A stretch of DNA of 64,000 bases, from contig OZ271856.1 in assembly GCA_965601975.1 (NCBI GenBank), forward strand, positions 2,418,001 through 2,482,000, read 5' to 3'. Below, piece by piece: positions 8,657 to 15,891 of the stretch (the first letter of the stretch is position 1; each line of letters opens with the position of its first letter). This DNA comes from JANQIO01 sp965601975. Lineage in GTDB: Bacteria > Pseudomonadota > Gammaproteobacteria > Pseudomonadales > Halieaceae. The notes below the pieces were generated by a model that searched no databases, was not told the origin of the DNA, and worked only from the letters and a program-made list of their open reading frames with translations. The translations under genes and the position numbers were made by a program.

Positions 8657-9631
8657 TCAGTACGTCGGCAGCTCGACGTGGGAAAACAGTTCGTCCAGGT
8701 CCGCCTTGCTGTGGCGCGAGAACGCCTCGTCCACAATCTCGCGGGTGAGATGGGGGGCGAACAGTTCAATGAATTCGTACATATAGCCGCGCAGGAAGGT
8801 GCCGCGGCGGCAGCCGATCTTGGTGACGCTGGCATCGAACAGGTGGCCCGCGTCCAGCGCCACCAGGTCGCTGTCGGCGTCGTCATCGTAGGCCATCTGG
8901 GCGACGATGCCGATCCCCAGGCCCAGGCGCACATAGGTCTTGATGACGTCGGCATCAGCCGCGGTGAACACTACCTTCGGCACCAGGCCCCGGTCCATAA
9001 AGGCCTCGTCCAGGCGCGAGCGGCCGGTGAACCCGAATACATAGGTGACGATGGGGTGCTCGGCGACCGCTTCCAGGGTCAGGCTGTCCATTTCCGCCAG
9101 CGGGTGATTGCGCGGCACCAGGATACAGCGGTTCCAGCGGTAGCAGGGCATCATGACCAGGTCGCTGAACAGCTCCAGTGCCTCCGTAGCGATGGCGAAT
9201 TCCACGGTGCCGTCGGCCGCCATCTCCGAGATCTGCATGGGGGTTCCCTGGTGCATGTGCAGGGACACTTCCGGGTAGCGCTCGATGAACGTGCCGATGG
9301 TGTCGGGCAAGGCATAGCGCGCCTGGGTGTGGGTGGTCGCCAGGGACAGGCTGCCCTTCTTCTCGTTGCTGAATTCCTGGGCGACCGACTTGATGGACTC
9401 GACCTTGCGAAGTATTTCACCGGCGGTCTTGAGGATGACTTCGCCGGCCGGCGTGACGTGTGTGAGGTGTTTGCCGCTGCGCGCGAAGATCTCTACGCCC
9501 AGTTCATCCTCCAGCAGTCGGATCTGCTTGCTGATGCCGGGCTGGGAGGTATACAGGCTCTGTGCCGTGGCCGAGACGTTCAGCTCGTGGTGGGCAACCT
9601 CCCAGATATAGCGCAGCTGCTGGAGTTTCAT
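8657..9631 (-). CDS. cysB: LysR-type regulator of sulfur assimilation, CysB
   Basis: 324-residue LysR-family activator that controls cysteine biosynthesis genes and senses N-acetylserine in enteric bacteria. The N-terminal winged HTH reads MKLQQLRYIWEVAHHELNVSATAQSLYTSQPGISKQIRLLEDELG, a near-standard CysB start, followed by a linker helix and a periplasmic-binding-like effector domain (TTHTQARYALPDTI, HQGTPMQISEMAADG, FTGRSRLDEAFMDRG). It heads a short unit with thrH. The 94-bp upstream gap (9632-9725) is AT-rich and should hold the promoter. The length and N-terminal match separate it from generic LysR proteins. Confidence 0.94.
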   Translation of the reverse strand: MKLQQLRYIWEVAHHELNVSATAQSLYTSQPGISKQIRLLEDELGVEIFARSGKHLTHVTPAGEVILKTAGEILRKVESIKSVAQEFSNEKKGSLSLATTHTQARYALPDTIGTFIERYPEVSLHMHQGTPMQISEMAADGTVEFAIATEALELFSDLVMMPCYRWNRCILVPRNHPLAEMDSLTLEAVAEHPIVTYVFGFTGRSRLDEAFMDRGLVPKVVFTAADADVIKTYVRLGLGIGIVAQMAYDDDADSDLVALDAGHLFDASVTKIGCRRGTFLRGYMYEFIELFAPHLTREIVDEAFSRHSKADLDELFSHVELPTY

Positions 9632-9725
9632 CCCCGTTCCAAATCGCCCTTCGCTTATGAAGAATAGCGCTTAACATCTATATTGCAAACCGCAAAAAGT
9701 AATAACGACGTTTCGGCGCAGCGGC

Positions 9726-10619
9726 CTACTGATTGGCGATTCCGTGGGGCACATGGCCGGTCGCCACGTGGCTGCCGGCACTGTCACAGTGGGCCTGCTG
9801 GTCATCGAAGAACACGTCGGCGCGGTAGGCCCGGAGGAACTCGCCCTTGTCGAGTCCACCCAGGAAAATCGACTCGTCGATGCGGATTTCCCAGGCGCGC
9901 AGGGTGCGGATCACGCGCTCGTGCGCAGGCGCCGAGCGCGCCGTGACCAGCGCCGTGCGTATGGGCGCTTCGGTGGCGGGAAATTCCCGCTGCAGGTGCT
10001 GCAGGGCAGCGAGGAACGGCTTGAACGGCCCGCCGCTCAGTGGTTGGCGCGCGGCGGCCTGCTCGCTCTCCTGGAAGGCCTCGAGGCCCTCGCTTTTGTA
10101 GACGCGCTCGGCCTCGTCGGAAAACAGTACCGCGTCTCCGTCGAAGGCGAAGCGGAGCTGGTCGTCGTCGCCGGCCACCTTGCGCTTGGAGACCAGGTTC
10201 GCAGCAGCGACCCCGTGGTTGAGGGCGTGGCGCACGTCCTCGGGCTCCGTGGACAGGAACAGCTGTGCGCCGAAGGCGTTGATATAGCGGTAGGGACTCT
10301 CGCCGCCGCAGAATGCGGCGCGCTGAATATCCAGCTCGTAGTGCTGTATGGAATTGAAGACCCGCAGCCCGGTGTCGGCGCTGTTGCGCGACAGCAGCAC
10401 CACTTCCACCCGGTTGCCACCCTTGAGCTGCTCGTTGATGCGCAGCATTTTCTGCACCATGGGGAAGGCCTCCCCCGGCTCCAGCGGCACGTCCTCCCGC
10501 TCGATCTGGTAGCGAGAGTAAGCTTCGAGGCCGTCCTGTTCATAAACCTCATGGCTGTCGTCGAGGTTGAACAGCGCCCGGGAGGATATGGCGATAACGA
10601 GTTTGTCAGGAAGGCTCAT
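9726..10619 (-). CDS. 5'-nucleotidase, cytosolic NT5C1-like family
   Basis: 297-residue protein resembling the bacterial branch of the cytosolic 5'-nucleotidase family that hydrolyses nucleoside monophosphates. Family blocks seen: LVIAISSRALFNLDDSHEVYEQDGLEAY at the N-terminus (short HAD-like motif with FNLD), VEVVLLSRNSADTGLRVFNSI, FDGDAVLFSDEAERVYK, VTARSAPAHERVIRTLRAW and VFFDDQQAHCDSA near the C-terminus. No predicted signal peptide, so it is probably cytoplasmic. It stands alone upstream of cysB. Substrate range cannot be judged from sequence. Confidence 0.85.
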   Translation of the reverse strand: MSLPDKLVIAISSRALFNLDDSHEVYEQDGLEAYSRYQIEREDVPLEPGEAFPMVQKMLRINEQLKGGNRVEVVLLSRNSADTGLRVFNSIQHYELDIQRAAFCGGESPYRYINAFGAQLFLSTEPEDVRHALNHGVAAANLVSKRKVAGDDDQLRFAFDGDAVLFSDEAERVYKSEGLEAFQESEQAAARQPLSGGPFKPFLAALQHLQREFPATEAPIRTALVTARSAPAHERVIRTLRAWEIRIDESIFLGGLDKGEFLRAYRADVFFDDQQAHCDSAGSHVATGHVPHGIANQ

Positions 10620-10653
10620 GGCATGAGCTTACCAGACTGCTGCTGCCGGCGCG

Positions 10654-11670
10654 TTACGCGCGCTCCGAGCTGGAGAAATGGAATTCACTGCGCTGCGGAA
10701 ACAAGCCGAAAATGCCCCCGGTGTGCACAAAGATGATGTCGCGGTGCTCCCGGAAGCGCCCGCTACGGATCTCCTGAATCATGCCGTGAAAGGCCTTGCC
10801 GGTGTACACCGGGTCCAGCACCAGGCCTTCGGTGCGCGCTACCAGCGCGATGGTGTCGAAGACCTCGGCAGTCGCCTTGCCGTAGCCCGGACCCACATAC
10901 CCGTCGATCACCCGCGGATCGGGCTCCGGCAGGTCGATGTCCTGGGGGTAGCGACGCTGCCAGTCGGCGATGTCCTCGGCTACCTTGTTGAGGAACCAGG
11001 CCTCGTCATCGCAGACATTGAAGCCCCAGACCTTTACCGGCAGTTCCTGCAGCGCGGCACCCAAGGTGAGACCTGCCTGGGTGCCGCCGGACCCGGTGGC
11101 GCAGACCCAGTGGGCACTGTCGATGCCGGCGCCCGCCATGTCCGCGGCCAGTTCTTCGGACCCCGCCAGGTAGCCCCACAGGCCAATCCCGTCGCTGGCC
11201 CCCGTCGGTATGCACAGCGCTGAGTGACCCAGGGCCGCGTAATGCTCGCGCCAGTGTTCGAACAGTGCGGGCAGTTCCGCCACGTATTGCCGTTTCGGGT
11301 AGTGGGAAACAGAGGCCCCGGCAAGATGATCCAGCAGCAGGTTGCCATCGGCCTCGTCGGGGGCTTCCCCGCGCAGGATCAGGTGCACGCCGAGTCCCAG
11401 CCGCGCGCCCACCAGCGCGGTGGCGCGACAGTGGTTGGACTGGACGCCGCCGCAGGTAATCAGGGTGTCGCAGCCCTGCTCCAGCGCGGCCGCAGCCACG
11501 AACTCCAGCTTGCGCAGCTTGTTGCCGCTGATGGCGGCGTCGGTGAGGTCGTCGCGTTTGACCCAGAGCCGGTGCCCCTCCCCCAGCATCTCGCTGAGGC
11601 GCTCCAGGGGCTGCAGTGGTGTAGGCAGGCGGGCGAGGGTCAGCCGCGGCGGGTACGTGAGACCGGGCAT
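10654..11670 (-). CDS. D-cysteine desulfhydrase / ACC-deaminase-like PLP enzyme
   Basis: 338-residue fold-type II PLP enzyme. The PLP lysine is in ISGNKLRKLEF (about residue 52), followed by TLITCGGVQSNHCRATALVGARLG and a phosphate-binding CATGSGGTQAGLTLGAAL. This matches the DcyD/1-aminocyclopropane-1-carboxylate deaminase family. D-cysteine desulfhydration is the more common activity of gammaproteobacterial members, but sequence alone does not exclude another D-amino acid. ATG start at 11670; the yajC stop side lies 13 bp upstream in the same orientation. Confidence 0.82.
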   Translation of the reverse strand: MPGLTYPPRLTLARLPTPLQPLERLSEMLGEGHRLWVKRDDLTDAAISGNKLRKLEFVAAAALEQGCDTLITCGGVQSNHCRATALVGARLGLGVHLILRGEAPDEADGNLLLDHLAGASVSHYPKRQYVAELPALFEHWREHYAALGHSALCIPTGASDGIGLWGYLAGSEELAADMAGAGIDSAHWVCATGSGGTQAGLTLGAALQELPVKVWGFNVCDDEAWFLNKVAEDIADWQRRYPQDIDLPEPDPRVIDGYVGPGYGKATAEVFDTIALVARTEGLVLDPVYTGKAFHGMIQEIRSGRFREHRDIIFVHTGGIFGLFPQRSEFHFSSSERA

Positions 11671-11683
11671 CCCTGTGGAAGCC

Positions 11684-12016
11684 TCAGATGGACTTCAGGG
11701 TTCCCTTCGGCAGCACCGCGTTGATGTAGGACCGCTGGAACTTGAGTTCCACGTTGTCCGCCACCTGCAGCACGACGAAATTGTCGTCGATCCGCGTGAT
11801 CTTGCCCAGGATACCACTGGTGGTGATGACCTCGTTGCCCTTTTCGAGGGCGGACACCATCTCCTGGTGCTCCTTCTGGCGTTTGCGCTGGGGGCGGATC
11901 GCGATGAAATAGAAAAGAACGAACAGGCCAATCAGGAAGACGATGCTGAAAGTATCGGCCGTCTGTTGAGGCTGGCCTGCAGCCTGGGCGTGCGCACTGG
12001 CAACGAAGAAACTCAT
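11684..12016 (-). CDS. yajC: Preprotein translocase accessory subunit YajC
   Basis: 110-residue inner-membrane protein with one transmembrane helix (about residues 22-42, FSIVFLIGLFVLFYFIAIRPQRKRQKEH) followed by the typical cytoplasmic segment GNEVITTSGILGKITRIDDNFVVLQV. YajC associates with SecDF and AcrB in enteric bacteria. It normally sits between tgt and secD; here it is flanked by the PLP enzyme gene and xthA, with no secDF in the window. A second copy in a canonical locus may exist. Confidence 0.9.
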   Translation of the reverse strand: MSFFVASAHAQAAGQPQQTADTFSIVFLIGLFVLFYFIAIRPQRKRQKEHQEMVSALEKGNEVITTSGILGKITRIDDNFVVLQVADNVELKFQRSYINAVLPKGTLKSI

Positions 12017-12050
12017 GGAGAACCCCTGGAAATTGAGGGCGCCAACTGTA

Positions 12051-12833
12051 TCAGGGCTCTATTACCCAATCAAACTCCATGGTGTGGGGGGCGTGATCCG
12101 AGAAGCGCTCGTCCCGGTAGATCGAGGCGCGTTTGACCCGGTTCTTCAGGCCCGGGGTGATCATCTGATAGTCCAGCCGCCAGCCCACGTTCTTGGCCCA
12201 GGCCTGGCCGCGGTTGGACCACCAGGTGTACTCATCCCCGTCCTGGTTGACCAGGCGGAAGGAGTCGATATACCCCAGTTCGTCGTAGACCTGGTCCAGC
12301 CAGGCCCGCTCCTCCGGTAGAAAGCCCGAATTCTTCTGGTTTGAGCGCCAGTTCTTGAGGTCGATCTCCTTGTGGCAGATGTTCCAGTCGGCGCAGATGA
12401 TGAACTCCCGCCGTTTCCGCCGCAGCACCTTGAGGTGTTCGTAGAACTTGTCCATGAAGCGATACTTCTTCTGCTGCGCCTCGTCGCTGCTGGACCCGGA
12501 GGGCAGGTAGAGCGATACGACGCTGAGGCGATCGAAGTCCGCCTGGATGTAGCGCCCCTCACCGTCCAGGGGCTCCCAGCCCAGGGAGGTAGTGACCTTG
12601 CGTGGCTTGACCCGGGAATAGAGGGCGGTCCCGCTGTAACCCGGTTTGATGGCATCGTTGTAGACGCAGTGGTAGCCCTCCGGCCGGAACACGGGGTCCT
12701 CCAGCTGGTGCACCTGGGCCTTGGTCTCCTGGATACATACCACGTCGGCGGCCTGCTTCGGCAGCCAGTCGAAAAAGCCCTTGCGGGCCGCCGCGCGAAT
12801 GCCGTTCGTGTTACAGGTGATGATTCTGGCCAT
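12051..12833 (-). CDS. xthA: Exodeoxyribonuclease III (Xth type)
   Basis: 260-residue Mg-dependent AP endonuclease/3'-exonuclease of base-excision repair. Motifs: MARIITCNTNGIRAAARKGFFDWL, the catalytic Glu in VVCIQETKAQ, ICADWNICHKEIDLKNWRSN (Asp and Asn), WWSNRGQAWAKNVGWRLDYQMITPGL, and the terminal Asp-His in FSDHAPHTMEFDW. These residues matter because the close Pseudomonas relative Crc has lost them and acts in catabolite repression; this copy keeps them, so an active nuclease is the better call. Divergent from the MarR gene, with a 157-bp gap. Confidence 0.92.
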   Translation of the reverse strand: MARIITCNTNGIRAAARKGFFDWLPKQAADVVCIQETKAQVHQLEDPVFRPEGYHCVYNDAIKPGYSGTALYSRVKPRKVTTSLGWEPLDGEGRYIQADFDRLSVVSLYLPSGSSSDEAQQKKYRFMDKFYEHLKVLRRKRREFIICADWNICHKEIDLKNWRSNQKNSGFLPEERAWLDQVYDELGYIDSFRLVNQDGDEYTWWSNRGQAWAKNVGWRLDYQMITPGLKNRVKRASIYRDERFSDHAPHTMEFDWVIEP

Positions 12834-12923
12834 GGGTGCAGCCTTGCAAACCGGAAAAGCGGCGCATGATACCCCGCTAACCAGTACGGGTCATCTGGGT
12901 TGGCAAAGCCGCCGTAGCAAATG

Positions 12924-12937
12924 TAAAGTTAGCTTTA
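12924..12937. promoter_or_regulatory. Candidate MarR operator
   Basis: TAAAG-TTAG-CTTTA, an inverted repeat in the 157-bp region between the divergent xthA and MarR-family genes, about 54 bases before the MarR start. MarR proteins commonly bind such short palindromes in their own promoter. No footprint evidence is possible here. Confidence 0.35.
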
Positions 12938-12990
12938 GCGAACAAGGAAAATAATGCGGGGGCGTAGACAGCGCCTCAAGGGGCATAAAT

Positions 12991-13494
12991 ATGACCATGG
13001 AAGTCGACAAACCGGGAGGCAAACCGCGGTTTTCCATCAATTTGGGGCGTCTCCTGCTTGAGTTTGGGCGGGACTATGAGCGCCGGGTGATGGACCTCCT
13101 CCACCAGCGCGGCCACCCCCTGATCAGACCGTCTCATTCGACAGTGTTCGCCAACCTCACCGACGGCGCCGTGCGCGTCACCGAACTCGCAGAGCGGGCC
13201 CACGTTACACAGCAGGCTATGGGCAAGATGCTCAAGGAAATGGAGCGGATCGGCTATATCGTCCGGGACATTGACGGCAGCGACCGCAGGGCCAAGAAAA
13301 TCCGGCCCACGCAGCGGGGCCTGGACCTGATGCGGGACAGCATGGAAGCAGCGGATGAAGTCCGTCAGTACTACATCAACCAGGTGGGCGAGGAAGCCCT
13401 GGGCGAACTGGAAGACTGCCTGTCCGCTTGCGTGAAGCGGATGGACCTCACGAGTCTGAACCACAGCTGGAACAAGGATTCCCGCGTCGCTTAG
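12991..13494 (+). CDS. MarR-family transcriptional regulator
   Basis: 167-residue winged-helix regulator. The DNA-binding region reads RVTELAERAHVTQQAMGKMLKEMERIGYIVRDIDGSDRRAKKIRPTQRG, with helix-turn-helix, wing (DGSDRRAK) and the conserved TxxG after it. The N-terminal dimerisation helix covers LLEFGRDYERRVMDLLHQRG. The start ATG is preceded by AAGGGG at 7 bases. Its likely targets are its own promoter and perhaps the oxidoreductase/GST/SnoaL operon that converges on it; the latter is only a guess from proximity. Confidence 0.88.
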   Translation: MTMEVDKPGGKPRFSINLGRLLLEFGRDYERRVMDLLHQRGHPLIRPSHSTVFANLTDGAVRVTELAERAHVTQQAMGKMLKEMERIGYIVRDIDGSDRRAKKIRPTQRGLDLMRDSMEAADEVRQYYINQVGEEALGELEDCLSACVKRMDLTSLNHSWNKDSRVA

Positions 13495-13571
13495 AGCGAC
13501 TCGGGGGCCTTAAAAACCTGAACAAACCCTATACAGCTTTTCGCTGTAAATCGGGCGACACTCCCCTGCGC

Positions 13572-14024
13572 TTACAGCGACATGAACTCCGGCGTGTTGA
13601 ACACCCAGCTCTTCTCTTCCACCCTAGACTCTATTCGCCAACCCGCTTCCGTACGCCGATAGCGATCCACATACCATAACCCCAGCATGAACAGCTGGCT
13701 GCCGCCGCCCGGCATGGCCATTTCCTGTGGGTTGAAGCACATAACCCGTCCGCTGGCACTGTCGCCGTCGAGATGGATGCGAATATTGGCATTGAGGTGC
13801 TGGTGCGCGGGAAATGTCTCTGTGGTGAGGGCTTGCTGCAGGAACGCAATGGTCTCGTCCAGGCCGCCCACACTGCCTCCGAACACGCTGTAGTCGATGT
13901 GGGCATCGGCGGTGAACACATCGGTTCGCAGCGCTTCAAAATCCTTGCCGTCGATCAGTTCCGCATAGCGATAGCAAAGATCCTGGATCTCCAACCGGTC
14001 CGAAATTTCCTGTTGTGACAGCAT
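13572..14024 (-). CDS. SnoaL-like (NTF2-fold) protein
   Basis: 150-residue single-domain protein with the alpha+beta cone pattern of the SnoaL_4/NTF2-like group: EISDRLEIQDLCYRYAELIDGKDFEAL, FTADAHIDYSVFGG, HQHLNANIRIHLDGDSASGRV and a closing YRRTEAGWRIESRVEEKSW. Members range from isomerases and dehydratases to non-catalytic binding proteins, so the reaction is unknown. ATG with AGGAG 6 bases upstream; 8 bp after the GST-like stop. It is the last gene of the three-gene unit that begins with the quinone oxidoreductase, suggesting a shared role in handling an aromatic or electrophilic compound (inference). Confidence 0.75.
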   Translation of the reverse strand: MLSQQEISDRLEIQDLCYRYAELIDGKDFEALRTDVFTADAHIDYSVFGGSVGGLDETIAFLQQALTTETFPAHQHLNANIRIHLDGDSASGRVMCFNPQEMAMPGGGSQLFMLGLWYVDRYRRTEAGWRIESRVEEKSWVFNTPEFMSL

Positions 14025-14032
14025 GGCCGCTC

Positions 14033-14797
14033 CTAGAAGTCGAGAGGGGTTTCAATATGGCGCCGGTAGAGCCGGTCGCGGTGCTCCAGCAGCGCCGGGC
14101 TGAGTGCTTCCGCCAGCGCCGGGGTCAGGTGGCCATAGGCCACGCGCATATTGTCCGGCATGGGATTCATCGCGGCGGGCAGCGGGTGGAACATGCCGAC
14201 GAAGTTCGCCAGGTACAGGTCCGCCGCCGTCAGCCCGTCACCTACGAGGTATTCACTGCCCCCCTCCGCCTGTGACCCGAGCCGCGCTCCGAACCAGTTC
14301 AGCAGCTGCACTAGCTGCGGTTCCGCGGCAGCGAAAGCCGCTTGACTGAAACCGTAGCGCCGCGCCATGACCTCCATGTAGGGCGGCGCCCTGCCGCTCT
14401 CGATGGCCCAGCCGGTGAGCAGCTGGCGACGGTGCCAGCCCAGGCCCCCTTCTCCTGCAATCTCCCGGCACATTCCCACTACCAGGATTCTTTGGCCAGG
14501 CTCCTGACCCAGCAGCGGGGTCGCCGGTGCCAGGCGCTCCGCCAACATGAGCTGGTCCAGCCAGTTGCTGCGCGGGGGCTCGTCGTTCCACGCCAGAACC
14601 GGTGCGCTTGCCTGGCCGCTCCACTCGACCAGCTCGGGATTGTCCCCGCCAACCACCTGCGCCACCGCGCGCCAGGACAGGGATTTGCAGGCAAGAACCG
14701 ACTTCAGGGCCTCACCCCAGGGGCCCGGGGCGCCGCGGCTCAACACCAGGCGCAGCCCCGGCAGGGTGCGTGCCTCAGCGACAGAGAGATACTCCAC
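14033..14797 (-). CDS. Glutathione S-transferase-like protein
   Basis: 254-residue protein with a GST-like two-domain layout: a thioredoxin-like N-terminal half (LRLVLSRGAPGPWGEALKSVLACKSLSWRAVAQVVGG, SAPVLAWNDEPPRSNWLDQLMLAERL) and an all-helical C-terminal half ending GDGLTAADLYLANFVGMFHPL, where the ADLYLAN segment corresponds to the GST N-capping box. Match to known GST classes is weak, so the glutathione-dependent reaction is not certain. GTG start at 14797, 5 bp after the quinone oxidoreductase stop, indicating co-transcription. Confidence 0.7.
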   Translation of the reverse strand: MEYLSVAEARTLPGLRLVLSRGAPGPWGEALKSVLACKSLSWRAVAQVVGGDNPELVEWSGQASAPVLAWNDEPPRSNWLDQLMLAERLAPATPLLGQEPGQRILVVGMCREIAGEGGLGWHRRQLLTGWAIESGRAPPYMEVMARRYGFSQAAFAAAEPQLVQLLNWFGARLGSQAEGGSEYLVGDGLTAADLYLANFVGMFHPLPAAMNPMPDNMRVAYGHLTPALAEALSPALLEHRDRLYRRHIETPLDF

Positions 14798-14802
14798 CGG
14801 TC

Positions 14803-15783
14803 TCAGCGCCAGGCCAGGATGAGCTTGCCGATGTGCTCACTGGCCTCCATTACCCGGTGCGCTTCGGCCACTTCCGCGTAGGAATAGATCTGGTGAATCA
14901 CGGGCGCCACATCGCCGGACTCTACCCAGGGCCAGGCCTTTTCCCGCACTTCCGCCACCAGGGCCGATTTGAATTCCGGTTCCCTGGCGCGAAGGGTCGA
15001 TCCTGTAAGGATGAGACGCTTCAGCATGACCGGCATCAGGTTTGCCTGTACCAGTGAGCCCTGGAGGTAGGCGATATTGACGATTCGCCCGTCAGGGGCT
15101 GCGAGCTGGATGTTGCGGTCCACGTACTCTCCGCCGACCATGTCGAGAATCACGTCCACGCCACGGCCGCCGGACAGCTCACCAATGACTTCCACAAAGT
15201 CCTCTTCGCGATAGTTCACGCAGCGGTCAGCGCCCAGCGACTCGCAGGCCGCGACCTTCTCCGCATTGCCGGCCGTGGCGTATACCGTACAGCCGAAGGC
15301 CTTCAGCATCTGGATGGCGGTGGTACCGATACCGCTGGAACCTCCGTGTACAAGGAAACTCTCACCCGGCTGGATGGCCGCACGGCCCATCACGTTGGAC
15401 CAGACTGTCAGGACCGTCTCGGGCAGGGCGGCGGCCTCGGAGAATTCCATGCCCTCCGGCACGGGCAGGCATTCGGCGGCCGCAGCAATTGCGGATTCCG
15501 CGTAGCCGCCCCCGGCAAGCAGGGCGCAGACGCGATCACCGACCTTCCAGCCGCTGACCGCCTCGCCGACAGCGGCCACCTCACCCGCCACTTCCAGGCC
15601 CGGTGTCTCCGGGGCGCCCGGAGGCGGCGGGTAGAAACCCTGGCGCTGCACGATATCGGCGCGGTTTATGCCCGCCGCGTGCACGGTGATCAGCAGTTCC
15701 CCGGGTCCGGGTGTGGGCTCCGGCAGGTCCACGAGCCCGAGAACCTCGGGGCCGCCGGGCTCTGAGACGGCAATGGCGCGCAT
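14803..15783 (-). CDS. NAD(P)H:quinone oxidoreductase, zinc-free MDR family (PIG3/QOR type)
   Basis: 326-residue medium-chain dehydrogenase/reductase without the structural zinc cysteines. Visible: GINRADIVQRQGFYPPPPGAPETPGLEVAGEV in the catalytic domain, LVHGGSSGIGTTAIQMLKAFGCTVYATAG as the NADPH Rossmann segment, and VNIAYLQGS. The sequence matches the p53-inducible PIG3-like quinone reductases. I place the start at the ATG 15783, which has AGGAG 8 bases upstream, rather than the GTG two codons earlier that would sit on top of it. First gene of the unit running into the GST-like and SnoaL-like genes. Confidence 0.88.
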   Translation of the reverse strand: MRAIAVSEPGGPEVLGLVDLPEPTPGPGELLITVHAAGINRADIVQRQGFYPPPPGAPETPGLEVAGEVAAVGEAVSGWKVGDRVCALLAGGGYAESAIAAAAECLPVPEGMEFSEAAALPETVLTVWSNVMGRAAIQPGESFLVHGGSSGIGTTAIQMLKAFGCTVYATAGNAEKVAACESLGADRCVNYREEDFVEVIGELSGGRGVDVILDMVGGEYVDRNIQLAAPDGRIVNIAYLQGSLVQANLMPVMLKRLILTGSTLRAREPEFKSALVAEVREKAWPWVESGDVAPVIHQIYSYAEVAEAHRVMEASEHIGKLILAWR

Positions 15784-15843
15784 CAGCACTGCTCCTGTGA
15801 TTGTTCGACCACCGGAATACTGGCCTCAAGCCGGCGAGACGTC

Positions 15844-15872
15844 AAAAAAAAGGGACGGCATGCCGTCCCTTT
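15844..15872 (-). terminator. Rho-independent terminator of the Ig-like lipoprotein gene
   Basis: A perfect 12-bp inverted repeat (AAAGGGACGGCA/TGCCGTCCCTTT, 15849-15872) followed on the minus strand by a run of eight T. It starts 20 bp after the stop of the large lipoprotein gene and 61 bp before the quinone oxidoreductase start, insulating the two transcripts. Confidence 0.85.
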
Positions 15873-15891
15873 ACTGTAGTGACCTGCTGAA

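Noticed and set aside
13532..13548. Hairpin TACAGC/GCTGTA between the MarR and SnoaL-like genes as a terminator
   Set aside because: Only 6 bp and no T run; too weak to annotate.
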